Assembly (NCBI GenBank): GCA_001917135.1
Contig: MNTT01000013.1
Coordinates: 276,676-290,430, forward strand
Direction of reading: 5' to 3'
Origin: Acetobacter sp. 46_36
GTDB lineage: Bacteria; Pseudomonadota; Alphaproteobacteria; RF32; CAG-239
Length of the DNA stretch: 13,755 nucleotides
The notes under the pieces were generated by a model that made no database searches, was not told the DNA's origin, and saw only the letters and a program-made list of their open reading frames with translations. The position numbers and the translations under genes are program-made. Shown one piece after another: positions 7,016 to 13,627 of this stretch. Within the stretch, counting starts at the first letter, position 1; the number at the start of each line of letters is the position of its first letter.

Positions 7016-9109
7016 ATGAAAAAAATTGTACTGTTGTGGGTTTGGGTGTTTTTGCTCGGGGGCGGCGTTTCGGCATGGGCGCAGGAGAATGCCGGCGACG
7101 GGGAGAAAACGGCAAAAGGGTTCTCCATAGCGCGCCGGGTTAATCCTGAATACATCCGGGAATACGAGCATCCGACTTTGCCCTTAAATATTCCGGAATA
7201 TGTCAGGCGCGAGCCGGCATACGCGCCTGAAAACGAGCTGGATCCGTGGCTGATTATGTATTATGATCCGGAGTATTATCTGGAATATCTGGAGAAAATC
7301 CCGGTGCGGACGCTGGCGCAGAGGTATCAGCTGCTGATTTTGTGGCAGCTTTACAAGCCGGAAAAGATTTCTTCGCCGGAATACCGGGAAATGGCAGCGG
7401 CGGCGCATAACGAAACGGCGGAATATCTGGCGGGCGACAACTGGCAGGCGGCGTGGCGGAAAGAAGAATATGACAAGCTTATACAAGGCGATTTTCAAAA
7501 ATGTTATGCCGACATGACGTGTCTGCTCAAGGCCGTTCCTTACTGGATGGATGCAGAGGATCCGATGTGGGTCATCTTGCCTTGCGACCTGGCCAAAAAG
7601 CACGGCCTGATTTATTATTTTGACATTGCCGGAGGCGGGCACGGGGCGCAGACTCTCATGATTTCCACCTGTCCTGTTGACAGGAAATATGATTTCCCGC
7701 GCGACTTGGGAGACTATGTTGACATGAGCGAGCGGGAGAAAATGGCCAATTGCAGCGGCAGCATCCGTTTTGTTTATTATGCGAAGGCGTATGTCCATGC
7801 GCTGGATATTCAGTACCAGCCGTCTTTTGACGAAAAAGCGGAAGACTGGCGGGCGTTTCCCTATACGGAATGGGCAGTGCAGTCGTATTACAATTTCAGA
7901 AAATTCAACAGCGTTTTGAATTACGGTATCGGCTACCGAAAGGCTGTCGATATGTTGCAGGAGCATTATGCAGGCGTGTTCGGCGTCAGCTCCGAACGGG
8001 CGTTAAGCGCGGCGCTGAATGTTCTCAACCCGCCGTCATCGGAGTACTTTAAGCGAATTGCGCCGGACAACGTGAACTATCTTCTGCTGACGGGGGCACC
8101 GTGGGCGGAGATAGAAAAGCGGCTTCCTGACGACGTTTCGCCGATGAAACTGCTGGATTTGAGCATCGCGTATCCCGAAAATCTGCGCCGGCTTATCGCT
8201 CTGGGGCAGCAGAGGCAGCAAACCAACGTCGACGAAACGAACGATTTTGGCAAGACGCCGCTGCAAACGGCGGCACAGTACGGCTATCTCGAAAGTGTCA
8301 GGATTTTGCTTGCCGCGGGTGCCGATATAAATCATCGGACGGACGATGGGAACTGCGTCCATGATACGGATGATGACTGCATTCGCAACGGGAAGCGCAC
8401 CGCTTTGATGTATGCGCTGCAGGAAGGGCAGTATGAGGTGGCAAAGTATCTGCTGGACAATGGTGCCGACATATCGCTGCTTGATTCGCAGGCGAAAAGC
8501 GCCTTTGATTATCTTATCGGCAGAGCGCCGAAACTCAGCACGCAAAATCGGATGACCATAGTCGGCGGCACGGCCTCTTCCCGGGACTTTGACGAAGAGG
8601 TTTCCCGCTTTACGCCGGAACAAGAAGAAGAGCTGAAAAAGCGGCTGTTTGTACAATCCCACCGACAGTTGGCCGATATGCTGGCGGGGGAATGGGAACC
8701 CGACTGGCAGGGAACGGGGGACGTATTTAAAGGCAAGATGACAATCCGGGTCAATGCCGATGCAGGAAAGCCGCTGCTGCAAATGGAGGACGAACGCGGG
8801 ACAACGGCAGACTGCGTTCCTCTCGCAGCAAGCCGCGCAATTTTTAAATGCATGGTCAAGCCAGCAGAAAACGGAGATGTTCCGGTTGCGGACGGCGGTA
8901 TTGCCGTTTATACCGCTTTTGAGGTACAGCATAATTTTATAAATGTGTTTACGGTTTACGGCGTCAGGGAGAAAGATACTGTTGATGCGGCCCGGGCGGA
9001 AAAGGATTTGGAAAACCGCTGCCTTGATGTCGGGAGTTTGTGCTGGCGCGGATTTACCGCACATTATGAACGGATAGAACGTCGGCAGTCCGCCGCGGGG
9101 GAGGCGTGA
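7016..9109 (+). CDS. Secreted ankyrin-repeat protein with unknown N-terminal domain
   Basis: A 697-residue exported protein of unknown role. It opens with a clear signal peptide (MKKIVLLWVWVFLLGGG, likely cut after VSAWA near residue 23), so it should work in the periplasm or outside the cell. Residues about 24-400 are Tyr- and Trp-rich and match no family I know. Two ankyrin repeats follow: GKTPLQTAAQYGYLESVRIL from 412 and GKRTALMYALQEGQYEVAKY from 459. An Asp-rich insert with two Cys (HDTDDDC region) separates them, and a third degenerate repeat (SAFDYLIG) ends near 505. Residues about 535-697 form another unassigned domain. The start at 7016 rather than 7001 is preferred because GGAGG ends five bases before it and the signal peptide starts at once. 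Ankyrin repeats usually mediate protein binding. Its own terminator follows, so it appears monocistronic. Confidence 0.88.
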   Translation: MKKIVLLWVWVFLLGGGVSAWAQENAGDGEKTAKGFSIARRVNPEYIREYEHPTLPLNIPEYVRREPAYAPENELDPWLIMYYDPEYYLEYLEKIPVRTLAQRYQLLILWQLYKPEKISSPEYREMAAAAHNETAEYLAGDNWQAAWRKEEYDKLIQGDFQKCYADMTCLLKAVPYWMDAEDPMWVILPCDLAKKHGLIYYFDIAGGGHGAQTLMISTCPVDRKYDFPRDLGDYVDMSEREKMANCSGSIRFVYYAKAYVHALDIQYQPSFDEKAEDWRAFPYTEWAVQSYYNFRKFNSVLNYGIGYRKAVDMLQEHYAGVFGVSSERALSAALNVLNPPSSEYFKRIAPDNVNYLLLTGAPWAEIEKRLPDDVSPMKLLDLSIAYPENLRRLIALGQQRQQTNVDETNDFGKTPLQTAAQYGYLESVRILLAAGADINHRTDDGNCVHDTDDDCIRNGKRTALMYALQEGQYEVAKYLLDNGADISLLDSQAKSAFDYLIGRAPKLSTQNRMTIVGGTASSRDFDEEVSRFTPEQEEELKKRLFVQSHRQLADMLAGEWEPDWQGTGDVFKGKMTIRVNADAGKPLLQMEDERGTTADCVPLAASRAIFKCMVKPAENGDVPVADGGIAVYTAFEVQHNFINVFTVYGVREKDTVDAARAEKDLENRCLDVGSLCWRGFTAHYERIERRQSAAGEA

Positions 9110-9148
9110 GAACGACTGCCAGAGGGACCGGACGAGAGGAAACGCAAG

Positions 9149-9180
9149 AAACGCCCGATAGCATTCGGGTGTTTTCTGTT
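9149..9180 (+). terminator. Rho-independent terminator of the ankyrin-repeat gene
   Basis: AAACGCCCGA at 9149-9158 pairs with TCGGGTGTTT at 9165-9174 (one G-U wobble) around a 6-nt loop, followed by TCTGTT. It lies 40 bp after the stop codon at 9109. Confidence 0.75.
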
Positions 9181-9280
9181 GGCCGGGACATCTGGCTAAA
9201 CATTCCAAGAAACCGGAATGACAATAGTTGTTCCGCGTATTGACGGTCGTCGTTTCAAATCCCGAGCTGGCCTTTCGGAC
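9181..9280. other. Short gap between facing terminators, with a T-arm-like sequence
   Basis: This 100-bp gap has no open frame of note. On the plus strand it includes a bulged hairpin (CGGAA...CAA/TTGTTCCG around 9214-9236) and GTCGTTTCAAATCCCGAG near 9249-9266, which resembles a tRNA T-loop (TTCAAAT). The 5' GGCCGG near 9181 could pair with CTGGCC near 9267, but no proper D or anticodon arm can be drawn. I therefore do not call a tRNA. Confidence 0.3.
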
Positions 9281-9311
9281 ATAACAAAGCCCCGCCGTAA
9301 GGGCAGGGCTT
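9281..9311 (-). terminator. Terminator of tRNA-Pro
   Basis: On the minus strand AAGCCCTGCC (9311-9302) pairs with GGCGGGGCTT (9296-9287), one G-U wobble, around a 5-nt loop, and is followed by TGTTAT. It starts nine bases beyond the tRNA 3' CCA. The U-tract is short but the stem is strong. Confidence 0.65.
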
Positions 9312-9319
9312 GTTAGTAT

Positions 9320-9396
9320 TGGTCGGGACTATTGGATTCGAACCAACGGCATCTTGCTCCCAAAGCAAGCGCTCTACCAGGCTGAGCTAAGTCCCG
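9320..9396 (-). tRNA. tRNA-Pro (anticodon UGG)
   Basis: On the minus strand a full 77-nt cloverleaf can be drawn. The acceptor stem CGGGACT/AGTCCCG has seven pairs. The D arm is GCTC/GAGC around AGCCTGGTA. The anticodon arm CTTGC/GCAAG encloses TTTGGGA, with anticodon TGG. The variable loop has five bases, and the T arm GTTGG/CCAAT encloses TTCGAAT. Discriminator A is followed by an encoded CCA (9322-9320). UGG can read all four proline codons when modified. No sign of truncation or of an inserted element at its 3' end. Confidence 0.97.
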
Positions 9397-9437
9397 AAAC
9401 CGTGCCGGCGGATTGGAAACCCCCGACGCTGACGCAT

Positions 9438-9466
9438 ACCATAATCAATAAAAAATATTTTTGCAA
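9438..9466 (-). promoter_or_regulatory. Candidate promoter of tRNA-Pro
   Basis: On the minus strand TTGCAA (9466-9461) and TATGGT (9443-9438) are 17 bases apart in an AT-rich tract, which places the start near 9431, about 35 nt before the mature tRNA 5' end. The same TTGCAA box with 17-bp spacing recurs upstream of the gene that starts at 12901. Confidence 0.5.
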
Positions 9467-9490
9467 GCAATTTTTTATCGGGGAGGAAAA

Positions 9491-9631
9491 ATGCAGAAAA
9501 AGCGGGTTGTGTACAAGCGGACGAAAGTGATGGATTTTTTTGCCGGGGAGGATAGACTTCTGGCTGTGTGCCGGGTGCGATTGCGGACATGTGGTGTCGA
9601 ACGGGTTGGCAATGGCAGCGCGGAGGCATAA
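9491..9631 (+). CDS. Possible 46-residue small basic protein
   Basis: ATG at 9491 is preceded by a very good Shine-Dalgarno (GGGGAGG, spacing about four) and opens a 47-codon frame ending in TAA at 9629-9631. The product starts MQKKRVVYKRTKVMDFFAGE and is rich in Lys, Arg and Val, with two Cys. It has no signal peptide, membrane helix or family resemblance I can name. It lies in the gap before the GT32 gene and in the same direction, so it could be a small leader gene of that unit. The low-complexity DNA downstream (9632-9680, reading AAAAARAEGK in one frame) looks decayed, so a chance open frame or gene remnant is also possible. Confidence 0.3.
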   Translation: MQKKRVVYKRTKVMDFFAGEDRLLAVCRVRLRTCGVERVGNGSAEA

Positions 9632-9707
9632 CTGTGGTTGCGGTTGGGGGACTGGCTGCTGCCGCGGCACGGGCAGAAGGGAAATAACTGACAGCAAAGG
9701 AATGAGC

Positions 9708-10508
9708 ATGATACCCAAGAAAATCCATTACGTCTGGTTTGGCGACAAAGATTTCGGCGAGATTGAGAAAAAATGTATGGAAACGTGGCACAAGGTGCTG
9801 CCGGAATATGAAATCGTGCGTTGGGGCAACGACTGCATCGACAAGTTTGACAACCGTTATTTTCGGGAGGCAATTGCGGCAAAACAGTATGCGTTTGCGT
9901 CGGATTACGTCCGTTTGTATGCGCTGTACCACGAGGGCGGAATTTATATGGATACCGATGAAGAGGTGATTAAGCCGCTTGATGAGTTTTTAGAGCACGA
10001 CTATTTTATGGGCTGCCAGAAGTGCGGGTCGGCACGGGGGCTGAACCCGGCGCTGGTCGGGGCGGTGCCGCACAACGGCGTGGTCAAAGACTTGCTGGCG
10101 GTTTATGACGATTTGGCGTTTGTTAATCCCGACGGGAGTTTTAATCTGAAGCCGAACCCTGCGTATTTTGCCGACGTGCTGACTGAAAAATACGGGCTGA
10201 AGGAAACGTTTGTCAAGTCGGGGCGGATAGAGTTTTATCCCAATTCGTTCGTGTACGATTATGACCACTTCGGCACCGACAACAAGGATGCTTATGCCGT
10301 GCACCGCTATTCGGCGAGCTGGCGCCCGGACTGGAAAGTTTTGAACAAGCTGACGCTCAGGTGGGGCGGAGCATCGTATATCCTGCGCAAATACAAGAAA
10401 CGCCGCGAGGCGCCGCTGCCGCTCGGCGAAGGGGAAAGTTTCGTCTGGCATAAGAGGATGTCGGACTATGTTGCCTGGGCATTGGTTAAGAGGGTTGAGC
10501 AGAAGTAG
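9708..10508 (+). CDS. GT32-type (DXD) sugar transferase
   Basis: A 266-residue cytosolic or membrane-associated glycosyltransferase, likely adding a sugar to a surface polysaccharide or lipid-linked glycan. The family is shown by the opening MIPKKIHYVWFG, then the run SDYVRLYALYHEGGIYMDTD, in which the nucleotide-sugar/metal DXD is D82-T83-D84. This combination is typical of the Gly_transf_sug group related to yeast Och1 and bacterial capsular transferases. The C-terminal part (YAVHRYSASWRPDW) keeps the conserved His-x-x-x-x-SW element. Start 9708 is chosen because AAAGGA lies six bases upstream and the family N-terminus begins there. The in-frame ATG at 9702 is too close to that site. It is followed in the same direction by a PIG-L deacetylase, separated by a tandem repeat. 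Donor and acceptor are unknown. Confidence 0.92.
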   Translation: MIPKKIHYVWFGDKDFGEIEKKCMETWHKVLPEYEIVRWGNDCIDKFDNRYFREAIAAKQYAFASDYVRLYALYHEGGIYMDTDEEVIKPLDEFLEHDYFMGCQKCGSARGLNPALVGAVPHNGVVKDLLAVYDDLAFVNPDGSFNLKPNPAYFADVLTEKYGLKETFVKSGRIEFYPNSFVYDYDHFGTDNKDAYAVHRYSASWRPDWKVLNKLTLRWGGASYILRKYKKRREAPLPLGEGESFVWHKRMSDYVAWALVKRVEQK

Positions 10509-10511
10509 CAA

Positions 10512-10720
10512 AAACCGGTGCGGGCGTGCGGGGCGAAAGCCGCTGCGGAGGTGCGGGACGGAAACCGGTGCAGGCGCGCGGAGCGAAAGCTACTGCGGAG
10601 ATACGGAACGAAAACCGGTGCGGGCGCGCGGGGCAAACCTGCTGCGGAGGTGCGGGCGGAAATCTGTGCGGGAGCATGGGGCCAAACCTGCTGCGGCATG
10701 GGAGCAGAAGCCGGTGTGTG
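10512..10720 (+). repeat. Degenerate tandem array, 48-50 bp period built of 24-25 bp half-units
   Basis: Copies begin with AAACCGGTG or a close variant at 10512, 10562, 10612, 10660 and 10708. Between them are related half-units starting AAAGCCGCTGCGG, AAAGCTACTGCGG or AAACCTGCTGCGG, giving about eight and a half copies of a G-rich unit near 24-25 bp. It starts three bases after the GT32 stop and ends before the deacetylase ribosome site, so it fills the gap exactly. All three plus-strand frames are open through it, but the period is not a multiple of three, so it is not coding. Open frames here have no meaning. Confidence 0.85.
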
Positions 10721-10756
10721 CTGAAGATTAATGCAATAAAGACGGACGGAGGTATG

Positions 10757-11440
10757 ATGCGCAAATTAAGACGTTGGATTCAGAGTAAATTGCATGGTTA
10801 TGATTTGCCGGAACTGGTTAAGCCGAAACCGCTGGCGATTAAACCGACGGATAAAATCTGCATTTTGGCGCCGCATGCGGACGACGAAACTATCGGCTGC
10901 GGCGGGCTGCTGGCGCTGTACGGGCCGCAGTGCGACGTTATTCTTCTGACCGACGGCGCCAAGGGCGGCGACCGTTCCAAGCCCGATGAGGTGCGGCGGG
11001 TGCGCGAGGCTGAATTCGAAGAGGTGATGCAGTTTTTTGACGTGCGGTTTTATCAGTTTATGCGGGCGGAAGACGGCAATCTGATTGAGGCTTACCGCCT
11101 GTTTCAAAAACTGGATTTGTCGGGGTATGACTATGTGTTTATGCCGCACGGGCTGGACAGCCATAAAGACCATGTTGTCGTGTCGGCGTTTTTCCGCCGC
11201 CTGCGCCGGGAAAACAGCGCGGTGAAGGCGGTGCCGGTTTACTATGAAGTCTGGGGCGCGATGGCGATGCCGACGCATTATCTGGATATTTCGGCAGCGG
11301 CGGAAAAGAAACGCGAAGCAATGGGCTTTTACCGCTCGCAGGGGAATATCGACTATGCCGGGAGGATACTCGGACTGAACCATTACCGCGGTATCCGCCA
11401 TAACGTGGCGTATGAAGAGGACTATACCGTCGGGGAATGA
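10757..11440 (+). CDS. PIG-L family sugar N-deacetylase (LmbE-like)
   Basis: A 227-residue zinc-dependent hydrolase of the PIG-L/LmbE family, which removes acetyl groups from N-acetylglucosamine-type sugars in glycans and small metabolites. The hallmark APHADDE motif supplies H40, D42, D43 and E44. The second metal-site segment PHGLDSHKDH has H136 and H139 in the usual pattern. The core between (CDVILLTDGAKGG, then EFEEVMQFFDV) fits the Rossmann-like fold. No signal peptide or membrane segment, so the enzyme is cytosolic. GGAGG at 10748-10752 favours ATG 10757 (spacing four) over ATG 10754 (spacing one). The frame extends to 10526 only because the repeat array has no stops. Sitting after a GT32 transferase, it probably deacetylates a sugar of the same glycan, by inference from context only. 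Confidence 0.92.
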   Translation: MRKLRRWIQSKLHGYDLPELVKPKPLAIKPTDKICILAPHADDETIGCGGLLALYGPQCDVILLTDGAKGGDRSKPDEVRRVREAEFEEVMQFFDVRFYQFMRAEDGNLIEAYRLFQKLDLSGYDYVFMPHGLDSHKDHVVVSAFFRRLRRENSAVKAVPVYYEVWGAMAMPTHYLDISAAAEKKREAMGFYRSQGNIDYAGRILGLNHYRGIRHNVAYEEDYTVGE

Positions 11441-11520
11441 AAGACGGCAGATGAGCCGGACTGGCACGTGGCGGCGGAAGAACTGCCGGCGGCAGATGGC
11501 CGGGCGGCCGGCGTTGAGGC

Positions 11521-11556
11521 AATAAAAAAACGTCCGATTATCGGACGTTTTTTTAA
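11521..11556. terminator. Strong bidirectional terminator
   Basis: A perfect 14-bp stem (seven A then CGTCCGA at 11524-11537; TCGGACG then seven T at 11541-11554) has a 3-nt loop. With A-run and T-run on either side it can stop transcripts from both directions: the deacetylase unit ending at 11440 and the minus-strand gene ending at 11573. Confidence 0.92.
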
Positions 11557-11572
11557 TTTCAGGCAGATGATT

Positions 11573-12901
11573 TCAGAATGCGCGCTCTTCAAAGACATAG
11601 CGCCATTCGTCCATCGGCGGGAGAACCGCTTTTCCGTAACGGTGCACGAGGCCGATTTGGCCGTTTTCAAGCCGCAGAACCAGAATTCCGTTGATTTTGC
11701 GGATGAAACAAACTTTTCCGGCGATGCGGTTGCCGTCAGAATCATACACCGTGTGGGTGCCGTTCTGGCTGACAATGTACCACTCGCCGAGGTCGGCAAC
11801 AGCGTCGACGCGCTCCAGCAGAACCTTGTGGCTTTGGCTGCACAGCGTTTTCTCGTCGATGTTCCAGTACCGCCCGTCGGGCAGGAAACAGACGTTTTCG
11901 CCGGTTGGCAGCGTCAGCAGCGGTTCCTCGGCGTTTTCTTCAAAGAAGCAAAGTTTGCCGTCGCAGACGCAACTGAAATTTCCGTTGGAAAATTCGTACA
12001 CGTCGCTGATTCCCCTGAGCAGATAAGCCAAAGGCACGTTGTTTTTGGTTTCGCGGCTCAGACGGTATGTCATGCCGGTCTGTCCGTTGCATTCTTTGGG
12101 AGACATCTTTGTCAGAGTCAGGTTGACCAGACAGGCGATGTTTTTGCGCGCTCCGGAATACAGCGATGTTTCTGCGCCCATGGCTCCGTCAGGATAGTGG
12201 AAAAAGACTTTGCCGTCGTGGTAAAGGGTCAGCATATAGCCGCCGCCGAAAACAGCGAGGCCGTTGTTAACCGAATACATCTCGTTTCCCTGTTCGTCAA
12301 ACAGCTCCCAATCATACGCCAGCCCGGCCGTTTTGGCGGACGTGCCGCGATAGAGGGCTTTGAGGCGGGTGTTGTAGGGAAGCCATTTTCCGGCGTCTCC
12401 GGGCATCAGCGGCGCAGCTTCGCCGACGGGAATTTCGCGGGCCGTAACGCGCGCATAACCGCCGTCGAACTTGACGAAGTCGTAGCGGGTGCCGCCGTCA
12501 ATCCTGTTGTACTTGTCGTCATACAGGGTTTTGACGCCGTTTTGCAACAAAACAACCCAGTCGCCGGCAAGCGGTACAAAACTCGAAATGTCGTCAAAAA
12601 CAAGCCTTCCGTTGCGCGTGAACATACGGTATTCGCGGCGAAAACGGACTTTGCCGGCACCGGCCACGTTGTTGGTCGGTTCGTAAAGCAGAATGTAACT
12701 TCCGTTTTTGAAAATGTATGCGCTTTCGGCACGGACATTTTCTTTAATCAGATATCCCTGCCAGTCATACAATGCGAGGAAACTCTGACCTTTTTTGTCG
12801 GCAAAATGCAGGGCGTAACTGCCGTTGGCAAAGGTTAACACGCGTACAATCTTCTCCTTGGCGCCATCGGCTGCCTGAGGATTAATTCTAATAATTTTCA
12901 T
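11573..12901 (-). CDS. Uncharacterised beta-strand repeat protein (WG-repeat/propeller-like)
   Basis: A 442-residue protein without signal peptide or membrane helix, so cytosolic by sequence. No family can be named with certainty. It is built of roughly ten short units of about 25-45 residues with the pattern 'aromatic-x-x-G-x-Y/W-x-hydrophobic ... Y/F-D-x-x-G'. Examples are LTFANGSYALHF with LYDWQGYLI, YIFKNGSYILLY with FTRNGRLVF, GDWVVLLQNG with YDDKYNR, YDWELFDEQGNEMYSV, YMLTLYHDGKVFFHYPDG, and WYIVSQNGTHTVYDSDGNRI. This recalls WG-containing repeat and beta-propeller proteins. Several Cys cluster in the C-terminal half (FSCVCDGKLCFF). The ATG at 12901 is the first of the frame and the next Met is far inside. 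No Shine-Dalgarno is visible, only an AT-rich leader. A long plus-strand frame (11468-12838) is its shadow. Function unknown. Confidence 0.82.
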   Translation of the reverse strand: MKIIRINPQAADGAKEKIVRVLTFANGSYALHFADKKGQSFLALYDWQGYLIKENVRAESAYIFKNGSYILLYEPTNNVAGAGKVRFRREYRMFTRNGRLVFDDISSFVPLAGDWVVLLQNGVKTLYDDKYNRIDGGTRYDFVKFDGGYARVTAREIPVGEAAPLMPGDAGKWLPYNTRLKALYRGTSAKTAGLAYDWELFDEQGNEMYSVNNGLAVFGGGYMLTLYHDGKVFFHYPDGAMGAETSLYSGARKNIACLVNLTLTKMSPKECNGQTGMTYRLSRETKNNVPLAYLLRGISDVYEFSNGNFSCVCDGKLCFFEENAEEPLLTLPTGENVCFLPDGRYWNIDEKTLCSQSHKVLLERVDAVADLGEWYIVSQNGTHTVYDSDGNRIAGKVCFIRKINGILVLRLENGQIGLVHRYGKAVLPPMDEWRYVFEERAF

Positions 12902-13131
12902 AAAAAATGATTTTTAAATAAGACATAAAATTAACTAAAACGGTGTGAGGATAACACAGCCTGCGGCAAATTGCAAGCGTTTTTTTTGACAAAAAAATGC
13001 CGCGTGATGCGGGGCGGGGGCTGAGGCGGTGCTGCTTATGATACGGCGTTGACCGGAAGAGCGGTGCGGCCTGTGAGGCGGGAGGGAGAAGAGGCTGGCG
13101 GCAGGCGGCTTCGCGCGGCATAGGCGCAAAT
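12902..13131. other. Gene-free gap with G-rich stretch
   Basis: Holds the promoter and leader of the beta-repeat gene. It also has a weak minus-strand stem (CCGC/GCGG near 13000-13013) followed by a seven-T run (12997-12991 on the minus strand), which could be a minor terminator. The stretch at 13010-13120 is strongly purine- and G-rich on the plus strand. Open frames here are short, without ribosome sites, and are not supported. Confidence 0.5.
12948..12976 (-). promoter_or_regulatory. Candidate promoter of the beta-repeat gene
   Basis: On the minus strand TTGCAA (12976-12971) and TATCCT (12953-12948) are separated by exactly 17 bases. The start would be near 12941, leaving a 40-nt AT-rich leader without a visible Shine-Dalgarno. 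The -35 word and spacing equal those proposed for tRNA-Pro. Confidence 0.45.
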
Positions 13132-13174
13132 AAAAAAAGGCGCGCTTTCCGGTTGAGGAACTGACGCGCTCTTT
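13132..13174 (-). terminator. Terminator of the small membrane-protein gene
   Basis: On the minus strand AAAGAGCGCG (13174-13165) pairs with CGCGCCTTT (13144-13136) with one bulged A, and runs on into a T-tract (ends TTTTTTTATTT). Inside the loop TTCC and GGAA can extend the stem. It lies 55 bp after the stop of the 62-residue gene. Confidence 0.7.
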
Positions 13175-13228
13175 ACGAAAGAAAACAGGGGCAAGATGCC
13201 GGGAATTGCAACCGTATATGCCAGTTGT

Positions 13229-13417
13229 TTAAGCTTGGGAGAGCTTTATTCTTCCCCACAAAACCACAGCCCCGGCGGCATATACCGTGACCCAGACTGC
13301 CAGTCCCTGCCAGAACGGTACGCCATGCGCCGTACAAAAGGCAGCGGGTGCCAGCAATAAGGACAATACACTCAAAATGATTCCCGTTTTCTTTTTGTTT
13401 TTCAATACATGTTTCAT
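13229..13417 (-). CDS. Small two-helix membrane protein, function unknown
   Basis: A 62-residue protein with a basic N-terminus (MKHVLKNKKK) and two hydrophobic segments, about residues 12-30 (GIILSVLSLLLAPAAFCTA) and 36-55 (WQGLAVWVTVYAAGAVVLWG), joined by a short HGVP turn. Both ends are positively charged and probably face the cytoplasm. No family is recognised. The ATG at 13417 is preferred over an in-frame TTG at 13423. No Shine-Dalgarno is present. A promoter directly upstream would start transcription at about the ATG, so it may be leaderless. A good terminator follows, which supports a real monocistronic gene. Small hydrophobic proteins of this form include toxin-like peptides and stress-response accessory proteins, but nothing here decides. 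Confidence 0.65.
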   Translation of the reverse strand: MKHVLKNKKKTGIILSVLSLLLAPAAFCTAHGVPFWQGLAVWVTVYAAGAVVLWGRIKLSQA

Positions 13418-13423
13418 AACCAA

Positions 13424-13452
13424 ATAATATTTAGAGTTTATAATAATTTCAA
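13424..13452 (-). promoter_or_regulatory. Candidate promoter of the small membrane-protein gene
   Basis: On the minus strand TTGAAA (13452-13447) and TATTAT (13429-13424) are separated by 17 bases. The predicted start, about seven bases past the -10 box, falls at the ATG (13417), which would give a leaderless mRNA. Confidence 0.45.
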
Positions 13453-13627
13453 AAGCTTTACATATTTAAGAGGAAAAAAATAAAAGTCAACCCCCGGAGG
13501 AAGATTTTTTTGCATCAGGGGCTGATGTCCGTAATTATGGGAAATAAGAGTGCAGCCGGCGGCGGAAACTGAGAGAGGGGCAGATGAGGCCGGCGACGGA
13601 AACAACAGGGGAGGGGACGCAACAGCG
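13453..13627. other. Intergenic stretch before the right-edge repeat
   Basis: No gene seen. A 7-bp hairpin GCATCAG/CTGATGT lies at about 13513-13529. Two imperfect copies of a purine-rich segment beginning GCCGGCGRCGGAAAC occur at about 13556-13580 and 13589-13616, leading into the 24-bp tandem array. Short frames here (for example ATG at about 13525, 15 codons) have no supporting signals. Confidence 0.45.

Larger units (their letters stand above)
9397..9707. other. Gap between tRNA-Pro and the GT32 gene
   Basis: About 310 bp. The left third is AT-rich and carries the tRNA promoter. The middle holds the possible 46-codon gene. The right third (9632-9690) is G-rich and low-complexity. The GT32 frame stays open upstream to 9540, but the extension is Cys-, Gly- and Arg-rich and unlike the family. 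The true ribosome site (AAAGGA, about 9696-9701) is at its end. I saw no convincing plus-strand promoter. Confidence 0.5.

Noticed and set aside
8036..9208. 390-codon minus-strand open frame (with another at 7184-7966)
   Set aside because: Antisense to the ankyrin gene, which has a signal peptide, a ribosome site and clear repeats. The antisense products are Arg-, Pro- and Cys-rich and match nothing.
10512..10720. CRISPR-like reading of the repeat array
   Set aside because: Half-units are contiguous and diverged, without unique spacers, and no cas genes are present.
10526..10756. N-terminal extension of the deacetylase through the repeat array
   Set aside because: The array period is not a multiple of three and all frames are open there. 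The ribosome site and family N-terminus are at 10748-10757.
11468..12838. 456-codon plus-strand open frame
   Set aside because: Antisense shadow of the beta-repeat gene. It also starts before the bidirectional terminator and reads straight through it.
13525..13569. Short plus-strand frame after GGAGGAAG at 13496-13503
   Set aside because: Only 15 codons from ATG, the ribosome-like site is too far from it, and the product is low-complexity.
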